Of a DNA stretch of 21,372 nt, positions 7,761 to 15,229 are shown piece by piece. The notes under the pieces are model-generated. The model searched no databases. It had not been told where the DNA came from and saw only the letters and a list, made by a program, of their open reading frames with translations. The position numbers were made by a program, and so were the translations under genes. This DNA comes from Bacteroidales bacterium (lineage in GTDB: Bacteria; Bacteroidota; Bacteroidia; Bacteroidales; F082), in assembly GCA_024762735.1 (NCBI GenBank), contig JANTGU010000007.1:1-21372 (forward strand), given 5' to 3'. Numbering within the stretch: position 1 is the stretch's first letter; each line of letters opens with the position of its first letter.

Positions 7761-9545
7761 ATGAGCAATGTAACGCGCACCTTTGATATCTTAAAAAATG
7801 CCGAGGAAAAGTATAACCACGATATAGCCTTAGCAGTTAAACGAAACGGAAAATGGGAAACATTCAGCACGGCAGATTACCGTGAAAATGTTGATGCTGT
7901 AAGTTTTGGTTTACTGGCTCTTGGTTTGGAAAAGGGCGACAAAGTAGCCATAGTAAGCAACAACAGGCCTGAATGGAATTTTCTTGAAATGGGAATAGCC
8001 CAGATTGGTTGTGTACAGGTTACCATCTACCCAACCATTAGCGAAAAAGAGTACCGTCATATTTTATCACATTCCGAAGCAAAACTCCTGTTTGTAGCCA
8101 ATAAAGAGCTGTATCAAAAACTTAAACCTGTATTTGATGACACCGAAAATGTGAAAGAGATGTACACCATCGATGCCATGGACGGGATAAAAAACTGGAA
8201 AGAGGTGCAGGCATTGGGTAAAGACAAAGAGTTGGAACTACGACCTTTGCTCGAGGAAAGAAAAAACGAGACAAAACCGGAAGATTTGTCAACGCTAATT
8301 TATACTTCGGGTACCACAGGCCTCTCAAAAGGGGTGATGCTCACCCACGACAACATTGTTCGTAACATAAAAATGGCCAACAAAGTGGTTCCCTACTTAA
8401 AACCCGGCGACAGGGCGTTAAGCTTTTTACCCCTATCGCATGTGCTCGAACGGGTTGGAAATTATTTGTGGCAATATAAAGGGCTTGTTGTTTATTATGC
8501 CGAAAGTATCGAGACCATTGGCGATGATATGCGCGATATAAAGGCCAACACTTTTATTACGGTTCCCCGTGTTTTTGAAAAAGTTTTTGATAAAATCGTA
8601 AACAAAGGGAGGGAGCTTAAAGGAGTAAAAAAATCGCTTTTCTTTTGGGCTCTTGAGGTAGGAGATAAATTTGATCCCGATCCTGCTAAACGAACTACCT
8701 GGTACAATTTTAAGCTGGCCATTGCCAACAAGCTAATCTTTAGCAAATGGCGTGAGGCACTGGGCGGCGAGCTTAAAGGGGTTATTGCCGGGGGTGCCGC
8801 CCTTCAACCACGATTAGCACGTGTATTTTGGGCAGCAAAAATTTATGTCCAGGAGGGTTATGGGCTTACCGAAACTTCCCCCGTGGTATCGGCTACCGGT
8901 TATTTCCACCCTTATGTTAGGTTTGGATGGGTGGGGTATGTGAACCCTGAAATTGAAGTTAAAATTGCCGATGACGGCGAAATCCTTGTAAAAGGCCATA
9001 ACGTGATGAAAGGGTATTACAAAGACCCTGAAAAAACCAGCGAGGTTATTGACAACGAGGGATGGTTTCATACCGGCGACATTGGTGAGTTCGACGACCA
9101 GCGCATGCTGCGTATCACCGACCGGAAAAAAGAGATTTTTAAACTGTCAGGAGGAAAATACGTAGCCCCTCAGCAAGTCGAAAACATCTTTAAGGAGTCG
9201 ATGTTTATTGAACAAATTATGGTGGTGGGCGAAAACGAAAAGCATACCGCAGCCTTAATCGTTCCCGATTTTAAATTTCTCGGAGACTGGTGTAAAATCC
9301 ACCACCTTAAGGTTGGCGACAATAAAGAGATGATCAATCATCCCGATGTAATTGCCCGTTACGAAAAAGAGGTTGTCAAGTATAACAAAGAGTTAAACAA
9401 GGTGATGCAGGTGAAAAAGTTTAGGCTTGTTTGTGAAGATTGGACCCCCGAAAACGGCTTTCTGTCGCCCACGCAAAAATTAAAGCGTAAAGTGATTCTT
9501 GCCAAATATAAAAACCTGTTGGATGAAATTTACGAGAAGAATTAA
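7761..9545 (+). CDS. Long-chain fatty acid--CoA ligase (FAA1/FadD15 type)
   Basis: 594 residues. AMP-forming enzyme that converts a long-chain fatty acid, ATP and CoA to acyl-CoA, acting at the inner face of the membrane. The nucleotide-binding loop YTSGTTGLSKG is at 181-191, the adenylate-contact motif YGLTETSP at 367-374, the hinge-region motif GWFHTGDIGEFD at 434-445 with D440, and RITDRKKEIFKLSGGKYV at 451-468. The C-terminal motif SPTQKLKRK (569-577) holds the conserved Lys (K573) needed for adenylation. The wording of these motifs fits the eukaryote-like FAA1/COG1022 branch better than E. coli FadD, so no symbol is given. It is convergent with fabH (9755-10765). Together with fabH and icmF it suggests a local acyl-CoA theme, but no shared operon. 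Confidence 0.93.
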   Translation: MSNVTRTFDILKNAEEKYNHDIALAVKRNGKWETFSTADYRENVDAVSFGLLALGLEKGDKVAIVSNNRPEWNFLEMGIAQIGCVQVTIYPTISEKEYRHILSHSEAKLLFVANKELYQKLKPVFDDTENVKEMYTIDAMDGIKNWKEVQALGKDKELELRPLLEERKNETKPEDLSTLIYTSGTTGLSKGVMLTHDNIVRNIKMANKVVPYLKPGDRALSFLPLSHVLERVGNYLWQYKGLVVYYAESIETIGDDMRDIKANTFITVPRVFEKVFDKIVNKGRELKGVKKSLFFWALEVGDKFDPDPAKRTTWYNFKLAIANKLIFSKWREALGGELKGVIAGGAALQPRLARVFWAAKIYVQEGYGLTETSPVVSATGYFHPYVRFGWVGYVNPEIEVKIADDGEILVKGHNVMKGYYKDPEKTSEVIDNEGWFHTGDIGEFDDQRMLRITDRKKEIFKLSGGKYVAPQQVENIFKESMFIEQIMVVGENEKHTAALIVPDFKFLGDWCKIHHLKVGDNKEMINHPDVIARYEKEVVKYNKELNKVMQVKKFRLVCEDWTPENGFLSPTQKLKRKVILAKYKNLLDEIYEKN

Positions 9546-9639
9546 TCCTCCTGTTTTCTAAGTTTTTTCAGCGACCTTTATAGCGCACTGGTATTCTGCT
9601 GTGTTATTTTACAGGGTCAAATATTAATAGCTCCGTTCT

Positions 9640-9693
9640 GATAGCTATCGAGGTTGCCGCTTGCCCTGATCTAGGCCCCTGAGCCTGTCGAAG
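9640..9693. repeat. Degenerate intergenic repeat element (copy 1)
   Basis: In the 209-bp spacer between the convergent acyl-CoA synthetase and fabH genes, the palindrome gatagctatc (9640-9649) is followed by ctgagcctgtcgaag (9679-9693). The same two strings occur in the same order and orientation in the 14371-14671 spacer, where the 15-mer is identical (14556-14570). These strings resemble dispersed intergenic repeats of Bacteroidota genomes. No coding potential and no clear terminator were seen in the spacer. Confidence 0.6.
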
Positions 9694-9754
9694 GGTGCCG
9701 AAAGGGAAACAGAATATATGACAAAATCTAAAACCTTATCCAGCTTGACAGTTT

Positions 9755-10765
9755 TTATTTCGCCACTGCTTTCCCGTCAAAGGCCCATTTCAAATAAATA
9801 GCACCCCAGGTAAAACCACCTCCAAAGGCTGCCAATACAAGGTTATCTCCTTTTTTCAACTGGTCTTGCCACTCGTGCAAACACATGGGGATGGTACCGT
9901 TGGTGGTGTTGCCATATCGTTCGATGTTGATCATCACTTTTTCCTTTTCCAATCCCATGCGGCGGGCAGTGGCATCGATAATACGCATGTTGGCCTGATG
10001 GGGTACCAGCCATGAAATATCTTCCGATTTCAGGTTGTTACGTTCCATAATTTCTACCGACACATCTGCCATGCGGGTAACAGCAAACTTAAATACCGGC
10101 TGACCCTCCTGGTAAACAAAATGTTCTTTGTTGTCCACTGTTTCGTGCGAAGCAGGGCGTACCGAGCCACCGGCTTTTTGATGCAGATGAACCCTTCCCG
10201 AGCCATCGGTATATAATCTTGAATCGATGATGCCATTTTCGTCTTCCGAGGGTTCCAGCAAAACAGCACCGCCGGCATCGCCAAACAGCACACAGGTAGT
10301 ACGGTCGGTGTAATCAACCACCGACGACATTTTATCGGCACCCACCACGATAACCTTTTTGTATTTTCCGGTTTCGATAAACTGGGAAGCGGTTACCAAC
10401 GAGTACAAAAATCCTGAACAAGCCGCGTTGATATCAAAACTAAATGCGTTTTTTATTCCTACTTTGTCACTGATAATATTGGCTGTTGCCGGGTAAACCA
10501 TGTCGGGAGTTACCGTGGCACAGATAACCAGGTCGATATCATCAGGGTTGGTATTGGTTTTTTTCAGCAAGCCTTTTACGGCTTCGGTACCGATATCAGA
10601 AGTTCCTTTTCCTTCTCCTTTTAAAATGTGACGCTCCTTGATGCCCGTGCGGGTCATGATCCACTCGTCGGTGGTGTCAACCATTTTTTCAAGCTCTTTA
10701 TTAGTAAGAACATATTCGGGTGCCCAGGCATGAATGCCTTTGATGGCCGCTCTGATTTTTGTCAT
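9755..10765 (-). CDS. fabH: 3-oxoacyl-ACP synthase III (KAS III)
   Basis: 336 residues from the ATG at 10763-10765; an in-frame TTG two codons upstream is rejected. It condenses an acyl-CoA primer with malonyl-ACP to start type II fatty-acid synthesis in the cytoplasm. The thiolase-fold catalytic triad is present: Cys116 in NAACSGFLYS, His256 in WLVPHQANMRI and Asn286 in ERYGNTTNGTIP. The N-terminal block VDTTDEWIMTRTGIKERHI is also typical of FabH. Length is slightly above the 317 residues of E. coli FabH. It is not in the rpmF-plsX-fabH cluster often seen elsewhere; it stands alone, divergent from icmF over a 233-bp spacer. That pairing suggests it might use branched or butyryl primers, since IcmF interconverts isobutyryl-CoA and n-butyryl-CoA (inference). 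It may be a second FabH copy. Confidence 0.95.
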   Translation of the reverse strand: MTKIRAAIKGIHAWAPEYVLTNKELEKMVDTTDEWIMTRTGIKERHILKGEGKGTSDIGTEAVKGLLKKTNTNPDDIDLVICATVTPDMVYPATANIISDKVGIKNAFSFDINAACSGFLYSLVTASQFIETGKYKKVIVVGADKMSSVVDYTDRTTCVLFGDAGGAVLLEPSEDENGIIDSRLYTDGSGRVHLHQKAGGSVRPASHETVDNKEHFVYQEGQPVFKFAVTRMADVSVEIMERNNLKSEDISWLVPHQANMRIIDATARRMGLEKEKVMINIERYGNTTNGTIPMCLHEWQDQLKKGDNLVLAAFGGGFTWGAIYLKWAFDGKAVAK

Positions 10766-10787
10766 AATCAATTTTTAAAGACGGGTG

Positions 10788-10795
10788 CAAAAGTA
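10788..10795 (-). promoter_or_regulatory. Putative -7 box of fabH
   Basis: On the minus strand the bases read TACTTTTG, an exact TAnnTTTG match, 22 bases before the fabH ATG. No good TTTG is seen at the -33 distance. Confidence 0.45.
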
Positions 10796-10967
10796 AATAA
10801 TTATTTCTTTGAAGGGATAATAATATAACTCGAATGATTACAAACTATTAGCCCTCGCTTGTAAACCGGGCATGAGAAGGCAAACAGCTTTTGCCAATTA
10901 CTACGCGTTGGATAACCCGAAAAACCTTTCTATCTAATATAACACCACACTTTCGCTAATAAAATTT

Positions 10968-10975
10968 TATCTTTG
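10968..10975 (+). promoter_or_regulatory. Putative -7 box of icmF
   Basis: TATCTTTG matches TAnnTTTG and lies 23 bases before the icmF ATG. The -33 side is weak. The 233-bp divergent spacer otherwise shows only a 6-bp hairpin (ggcaaa 10879-10884 / tttgcc 10890-10895), which is not convincing as an operator. Confidence 0.45.
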
Positions 10976-10998
10976 CAGCTACCCAAAAAACAGTTAAC

Positions 10999-13900
10999 AT
11001 GGAAATGCCAAAATTATACACGCCTACCAACCATATCAGGGTGGTAACGGCCGCTTCTTTATTTGACGGACATGATGCCGCTATTAATGTGATGCGCCGG
11101 ATTATTCAGTCAACTGGCGCCGAGGTTATTCACCTCGGGCACAATAGGTCGGTACACGAAATTGTGAATGCCGCCATCCAGGAAGATGTACAGGCCATTG
11201 CCATCACCTCGTACCAGGGAGGACACATGGAGTTTTTCAAGTACATGTACGACATGCTAAAAGAAAAAGGCAACGACCACATCAAAATTTTTGGCGGTGG
11301 CGGCGGGGTTATCCTCCCCGAGGAAATTGAAGAACTTCAAAATTATGGCATTGCCCGCATCTACTCTCCTGATGATGGTATGCACATGGGATTGCAGGGG
11401 ATGATTAACGACCTGTTGCAACAATCGGATTTTCCAACCGGACACAATATTAAGGTTACCAAAGACGACATTCTGTCGAAGGATTATATCGCCATGGCCC
11501 GTTTAATATCTGCTGCCGAAAACAACCGTGAGGAGGTTGAGGGACTGCTGGATGAGTTAACCACGGTGGCCAACGATAAACGTTCACCGGTACTGGGCAT
11601 TACAGGAACAGGGGGCGCCGGAAAATCGTCGTTGGTTGACGAGTTGGTGCGCCGTTTTATCTACGATTTTCCCGATAAATCGGTGGCCATCATTTCGGTG
11701 GATCCCTCCAAGCGTAAATCGGGCGGTGCCCTGTTGGGCGACCGTATCAGGATGAATGCCATAGACACGCCAAATGTTTACATGCGGTCGCTGGCCACAC
11801 GTCAGGCCAACCTCTCCATCTCAAAATATGTAAAAGATGCCGAAATTATCGCCCATGCGGCCGGCTTTGACTTAATCATCCTTGAAACATCGGGTATCGG
11901 GCAATCGGACACAGCCATCATCGACCATAGCGATGTTTCGCTTTACGTGATGACCCCTGAGTATGGTGCAGCTACCCAGCTTGAAAAGATTGATATGCTT
12001 GATTTTGCCGACCTTATCGCGCTAAACAAGTCGGACAAGCGCGGGGCACTCGACGCGCTGCGCGATGTGCGGAAACAGTACCAGCGTAACCACAATCTTT
12101 TTGACAGGGAAGTTGACGAGATGCCTGTTTACGGCACCGTGGCCTCGCAGTTTAACGATCCCGGCGTAAATAAGCTCTACGTTAAACTCGTTGGGTTGCT
12201 TGGCGAAAGAGCTTCGTTAAGCCTGAATACCAAAATAAACCTGAACGATAAAGAGCAGGAAAAAATCTCCATCATTCCTCCTCAACGCGTACGCTATCTT
12301 TCCGAAATTTCGGAAACCGTGCGTAAGTACAATCAATGGGCTGAAAAGCAGAGTGAAATGGCTCAGAAACTGCATAGTCTGGCTATCACCATGGAGACTC
12401 TTAAAGAGGAGGGTAATGAACACGAATTGGATAGTTTGCGTGCTGTTTACGATAAACTTGTGCTGGAGCTTAACCCCAAAAACCTGCACATTTTAAAAAC
12501 CTGGGAAGAGAAAAAGAAAAACTATTCCGACGATTTTTACGTGTTTAAGGTACGTGATAAAGAGATTAAAATAAAGACCTATACCACTTCCCTGTCGCAC
12601 TCCAAAATTTCAAAAGTAAGTCTGCCTACCTTTAAAAGTTGGGGAGAAATTTTAAAATGGGTATTAAAAGAAAACGTTCCCGGAGAATTTCCTTTTGCCG
12701 CCGGGGTATTTCCATTTAAGCGCGAAGGCGAAGATCCCACACGGATGTTTGCCGGTGAGGGAGGCCCGGAGCGTACCAACCGACGGTTTCACTACGTTTC
12801 GAAAGGGATGCCGGCCAAGCGTCTTTCCACTGCTTTCGACTCCGTAACCCTCTACGGGGAAGATCCGGACGAACGTCCTGATATTTATGGTAAAATTGGT
12901 AACTCGGGGGTTTCTATCGCCTGCCTGGATGATCTTAAAAAACTCTATTCCGGGTTTAATCTGGCTGACCCCAAGACTTCTGTTTCCATGACCATCAACG
13001 GGCCGGCGCCCACCATGGTAGCCTATTTTCTGAATGCTGCCGTCGATCAGCAATGCGAGTTGTACATCAAAGAAAACGGGCTGGAAGAGGAGGTGGACAC
13101 CATGATTTCGGAAATTTACAAGCAACGCGGAACCAAACGACCCCGTTACAACGGCAAACTGCCCGCCGGTAACGACGGGCTGGGATTGATGCTGCTTGGG
13201 GTTACCGGTGATATGGTGTTGCCAAAAGATGTTTATGAACGCATTAAAGCTGACACCCTTACCAAAGTGCGTGGAACCATTCAGGCGGATATTTTAAAAG
13301 AAGATCAGGCACAAAATACCTGCATCTTTTCCACCGACTTCTCGCTGAAGCTGATGGGTGATATCCAACAATATTTTATCGACCATAATGTTCGTAATTT
13401 TTATAGCGTTTCTATTTCAGGATATCATATTGCCGAGGCAGGTGCCAATCCCATCAGTCAGCTGGCTTTTACCCTGGCCAACGGCTTTACCTATGTTGAA
13501 TATTACCTGAGCCGTGGGATGGACATTAACAAGTTTGCCCCCAATCTCTCCTTTTTCTTTTCCAATGGCGAAGACCCCGAATATGCAGTAATAGGAAGGG
13601 TTGCCCGCTTGATTTGGGCCAAGGCTATGAAAGAGAAATATGGTGCCGACGACCGGTCGCAAAAATTGAAATATCATATTCAAACGTCCGGACGCTCACT
13701 GCATTCGCAGGAAATTGATTTCAACGATGTAAGAACCACCTTGCAGGCATTGTACGCCATCTACGACAACTGTAATTCGCTGCATACCAACGCCTACGAC
13801 GAAGCTATTACCACACCTACCGAAGAGTCGGTGCGAAGAGCCATCGCCATTCAGTTAATCATTAATCATGAACTGGGCCTGGCAAAAAACCAAAACCCGT

Positions 13901-14370
13901 TGCAGGGCTCGTTTATCATTGAAGAGCTGACCGATTTGGTGGAGGAAGCCGTGTTGAAAGAGTTTGACCGTCTTACCGAGCGTGGGGGTGTGTTGGGTGC
14001 CATGGAAACCATGTACCAGCGCAGCAAAATTCAGGAAGAATCGCTTTATTACGAAAATTTGAAACATACCGGCAAACTGCCCATCATCGGGGTAAACACC
14101 TTTTTACCCGAGGGAGGTTCAAAAACCACGGTTCCCGGCGAGGTAATCAGGGCCACCGAAGAAGAAAAAGTATTTCAGATAGAGATGTTACGAAACCTGC
14201 ATAAAACCTGGGAAAAAGAGACAGAAGAAAACTTGCAAAAACTCCAGGAAAAAGCCGTTCAAAACGGAAACATCTTTGAGGAGTTGATGAATGTGGCCAA
14301 GTATGCCTCCATAGGCCAGATTACCGGCAAGCTCTTTAACGTGGGTGGCCAGTACAGAAGGAATATGTAA
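10999..14370 (+). CDS. icmF: Fused isobutyryl-CoA mutase
   Basis: 1123 residues. Adenosylcobalamin-dependent enzyme that interconverts isobutyryl-CoA and n-butyryl-CoA, fused to its own G-protein chaperone. The B12-binding domain is about 10-145, with the cobalt-ligating His25 in DGHDAA, SYQGGH at 71-76 and a Gly run at 99-103. The MeaB/MeaI-type GTPase is about 195-405, with Walker A GTGGAGKS (203-210), the metal-site region SVDPSKRKSGG (233-243), ETSGIGQSD (296-304) and the base-specific NKSD (343-346). The mutase TIM-barrel domain is about 560-1115, with the Icm-type stretch FPFAAGVFPFKREGEDPTR (564-582), where methylmalonyl-CoA mutase has a different motif, and the catalytic His in SISGYHIAEAGANP (H810). 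Domain order and length match known IcmF proteins. It is divergent from fabH. Some IcmF enzymes also convert isovaleryl-CoA to pivalyl-CoA, so exact substrates are unproven. Confidence 0.95.
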   Translation: MEMPKLYTPTNHIRVVTAASLFDGHDAAINVMRRIIQSTGAEVIHLGHNRSVHEIVNAAIQEDVQAIAITSYQGGHMEFFKYMYDMLKEKGNDHIKIFGGGGGVILPEEIEELQNYGIARIYSPDDGMHMGLQGMINDLLQQSDFPTGHNIKVTKDDILSKDYIAMARLISAAENNREEVEGLLDELTTVANDKRSPVLGITGTGGAGKSSLVDELVRRFIYDFPDKSVAIISVDPSKRKSGGALLGDRIRMNAIDTPNVYMRSLATRQANLSISKYVKDAEIIAHAAGFDLIILETSGIGQSDTAIIDHSDVSLYVMTPEYGAATQLEKIDMLDFADLIALNKSDKRGALDALRDVRKQYQRNHNLFDREVDEMPVYGTVASQFNDPGVNKLYVKLVGLLGERASLSLNTKINLNDKEQEKISIIPPQRVRYLSEISETVRKYNQWAEKQSEMAQKLHSLAITMETLKEEGNEHELDSLRAVYDKLVLELNPKNLHILKTWEEKKKNYSDDFYVFKVRDKEIKIKTYTTSLSHSKISKVSLPTFKSWGEILKWVLKENVPGEFPFAAGVFPFKREGEDPTRMFAGEGGPERTNRRFHYVSKGMPAKRLSTAFDSVTLYGEDPDERPDIYGKIGNSGVSIACLDDLKKLYSGFNLADPKTSVSMTINGPAPTMVAYFLNAAVDQQCELYIKENGLEEEVDTMISEIYKQRGTKRPRYNGKLPAGNDGLGLMLLGVTGDMVLPKDVYERIKADTLTKVRGTIQADILKEDQAQNTCIFSTDFSLKLMGDIQQYFIDHNVRNFYSVSISGYHIAEAGANPISQLAFTLANGFTYVEYYLSRGMDINKFAPNLSFFFSNGEDPEYAVIGRVARLIWAKAMKEKYGADDRSQKLKYHIQTSGRSLHSQEIDFNDVRTTLQALYAIYDNCNSLHTNAYDEAITTPTEESVRRAIAIQLIINHELGLAKNQNPLQGSFIIEELTDLVEEAVLKEFDRLTERGGVLGAMETMYQRSKIQEESLYYENLKHTGKLPIIGVNTFLPEGGSKTTVPGEVIRATEEEKVFQIEMLRNLHKTWEKETEENLQKLQEKAVQNGNIFEELMNVAKYASIGQITGKLFNVGGQYRRNM

Positions 14371-14402
14371 TAGAAATTATTTACACAAATCGGGATGAAT
14401 TA

Positions 14403-14422
14403 TTTACCCCGATAGGGGTAAA
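14403..14422 (+). terminator. Hairpin downstream of icmF
   Basis: Arms tttacccc (14403-14410) and ggggtaaa (14415-14422) are perfectly complementary around a GATA tetraloop, 33 bases past the icmF stop. No T-run follows, so termination here is only possible, not certain. Confidence 0.4.
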
Positions 14423-14437
14423 ATATGATTAGCCCGG

Positions 14438-14455
14438 TCCCGATAGCTATCGGGA
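14438..14455. repeat. Perfect 18-bp palindrome
   Basis: tcccgatagctatcggga is identical to its own reverse complement. A shorter form (gatagctatc) occurs at 9640-9649. The pattern resembles a dispersed intergenic palindrome of Bacteroidota genomes (from memory, not searched). Confidence 0.65.
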
Positions 14456-14494
14456 TTAACCCCGGGTAAGAAAAAAGGTAAACCTGTTTTGGCG

Positions 14495-14523
14495 CCCGCC
14501 CGACTGAACGTCGTTCGGGCGGG
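14495..14523. repeat. GC-rich hairpin, possible icmF terminator and dispersed repeat
   Basis: Arms cccgcccga (14495-14503) and tcgggcggg (14515-14523) pair perfectly around an 11-base loop and are followed by gggatttttg, so plus-strand termination of icmF is plausible. Bases 14499-14523 also align with 18016-18038 (cccgactg, cgtc, ttc and ggcggg shared in order), which suggests a mobile or amplified intergenic hairpin. Confidence 0.5.
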
Positions 14524-14549
14524 GGATTTTTGCCCCCTGCCCTGAGCCT

Positions 14550-14580
14550 CGGTTGCTGAGCCTGTCGAAGCAGCCGAAGA
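14550..14580. repeat. Intergenic repeat element (copy 2)
   Basis: It contains ctgagcctgtcgaag (14556-14570), identical to 9679-9693. Here it sits inside a hairpin, with cggttgct (14550-14557) pairing with agcagccg (14569-14576) through one G-T wobble. Confidence 0.6.
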
Positions 14581-14671
14581 GGAGGGAGCAAAAATCATGA
14601 CAAAACACAATAGACTTTAATGCGGATAGCCAATACAGGAAGAAAATTCAATACCTTATAATTTGGCAAAT

Positions 14672-15181
14672 TTACAGGTGGGTTGGTAACCAGTAAAAGA
14701 TAAAATTTAAAAATAACCCTTCCACCACGATGGCTAACAGAGCAATGGGGAGGGCTTCTTTACGGTCGGAGTAATATTTCCGCAATAAGAAAGCGCCAAA
14801 TACCAACGACAGCAGCCACGGGGTTAGCAGGATGATGCCATACATCCCATAATGACGCTTAAATTTTACAATAATACGGTTTCTACGGGTAAATTTCTTT
14901 CTATGTTTACGCTTTTCACGTCGTTTCAATAACCATTTCAGGTATCTTTTATTCCACGAGGGAGGAAGGATATTAGCTAGAACCGGTTTAAGGTATTTTC
15001 CAAGCAGAAACAAAAGTTTTGCCAGGTTGTAATAGACAATAAAAGAGAGTACCCCCCCTGAAATCATGGTAATAACCGTGGTAGTAAGGTCAAGTTTTAT
15101 TATCAGCGCGAAAATCGGCGTGTAAAAATACCTGACTGTAGAAATCAGAAATACATTGATGATTTTAAGGGTGTATGACAT
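14672..15181 (-). CDS. Unknown membrane protein with a highly basic central loop
   Basis: 169 residues; family not recognised. Three to four hydrophobic segments are visible: about 5-28, 34-60, 113-133 and 143-165. Between the second and third lies a strongly basic loop: of residues 78-110, 20 are Lys, Arg or His, with a run RREKRKHRKKFTRR at 87-100. By the positive-inside rule this loop should be cytoplasmic. It might contact anionic lipid or nucleic acid, or only fix topology; nothing in the sequence settles this. The start is the ATG at 15179-15181. It lies 38 bases downstream of the glutamine synthetase gene on the same strand, so co-transcription is possible, but a promoter-like match at 15201-15229 suggests its own transcript. 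No signal-peptide cleavage site or enzyme motif was seen. Confidence 0.75.
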   Translation of the reverse strand: MSYTLKIINVFLISTVRYFYTPIFALIIKLDLTTTVITMISGGVLSFIVYYNLAKLLFLLGKYLKPVLANILPPSWNKRYLKWLLKRREKRKHRKKFTRRNRIIVKFKRHYGMYGIILLTPWLLSLVFGAFLLRKYYSDRKEALPIALLAIVVEGLFLNFIFYWLPTHL

Positions 15182-15200
15182 ACGCGCTGCTTAGCAGCAA

Positions 15201-15229
15201 CAAAAATAGTTTTTTTAAACTATCCACAA
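15201..15229 (-). promoter_or_regulatory. Putative promoter of the basic-loop membrane protein
   Basis: On the minus strand, TTG (15229-15227) is followed after 18 bases by TATTTTTG (15208-15201), a match to TTG / TAnnTTTG. It overlaps the last codons of the glutamine synthetase gene and ends 19 bases before the ATG at 15181. Confidence 0.45.

Larger units (their letters stand above)
14371..14671. other. Repeat-bearing spacer between convergent icmF and membrane-protein genes
   Basis: This 301-bp stretch has no credible gene. It holds, in order, an 8-bp hairpin just past icmF, an 18-bp perfect palindrome, a GC-rich 9-bp hairpin followed by a short T-run, and a copy of the ctgagcctgtcgaag element. 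Small minus-strand open frames here are made of these repeats and look non-coding. Confidence 0.7.

Noticed and set aside
12664..13125. 153-codon minus-strand open frame opposite icmF
   Set aside because: It is a shadow of the icmF coding sequence without recognisable domains.
5808..14422. 13-mer cgataggggtaaa shared by 5808-5820 and 14410-14422
   Set aside because: Several 13-base matches are expected by chance in 21 kb on two strands. Only the second copy forms a good hairpin.
14400..14610. Two overlapping minus-strand open frames of 63 and 68 codons
   Set aside because: They are built from intergenic repeats and palindromes, overlap in different frames, and have no plausible protein features.
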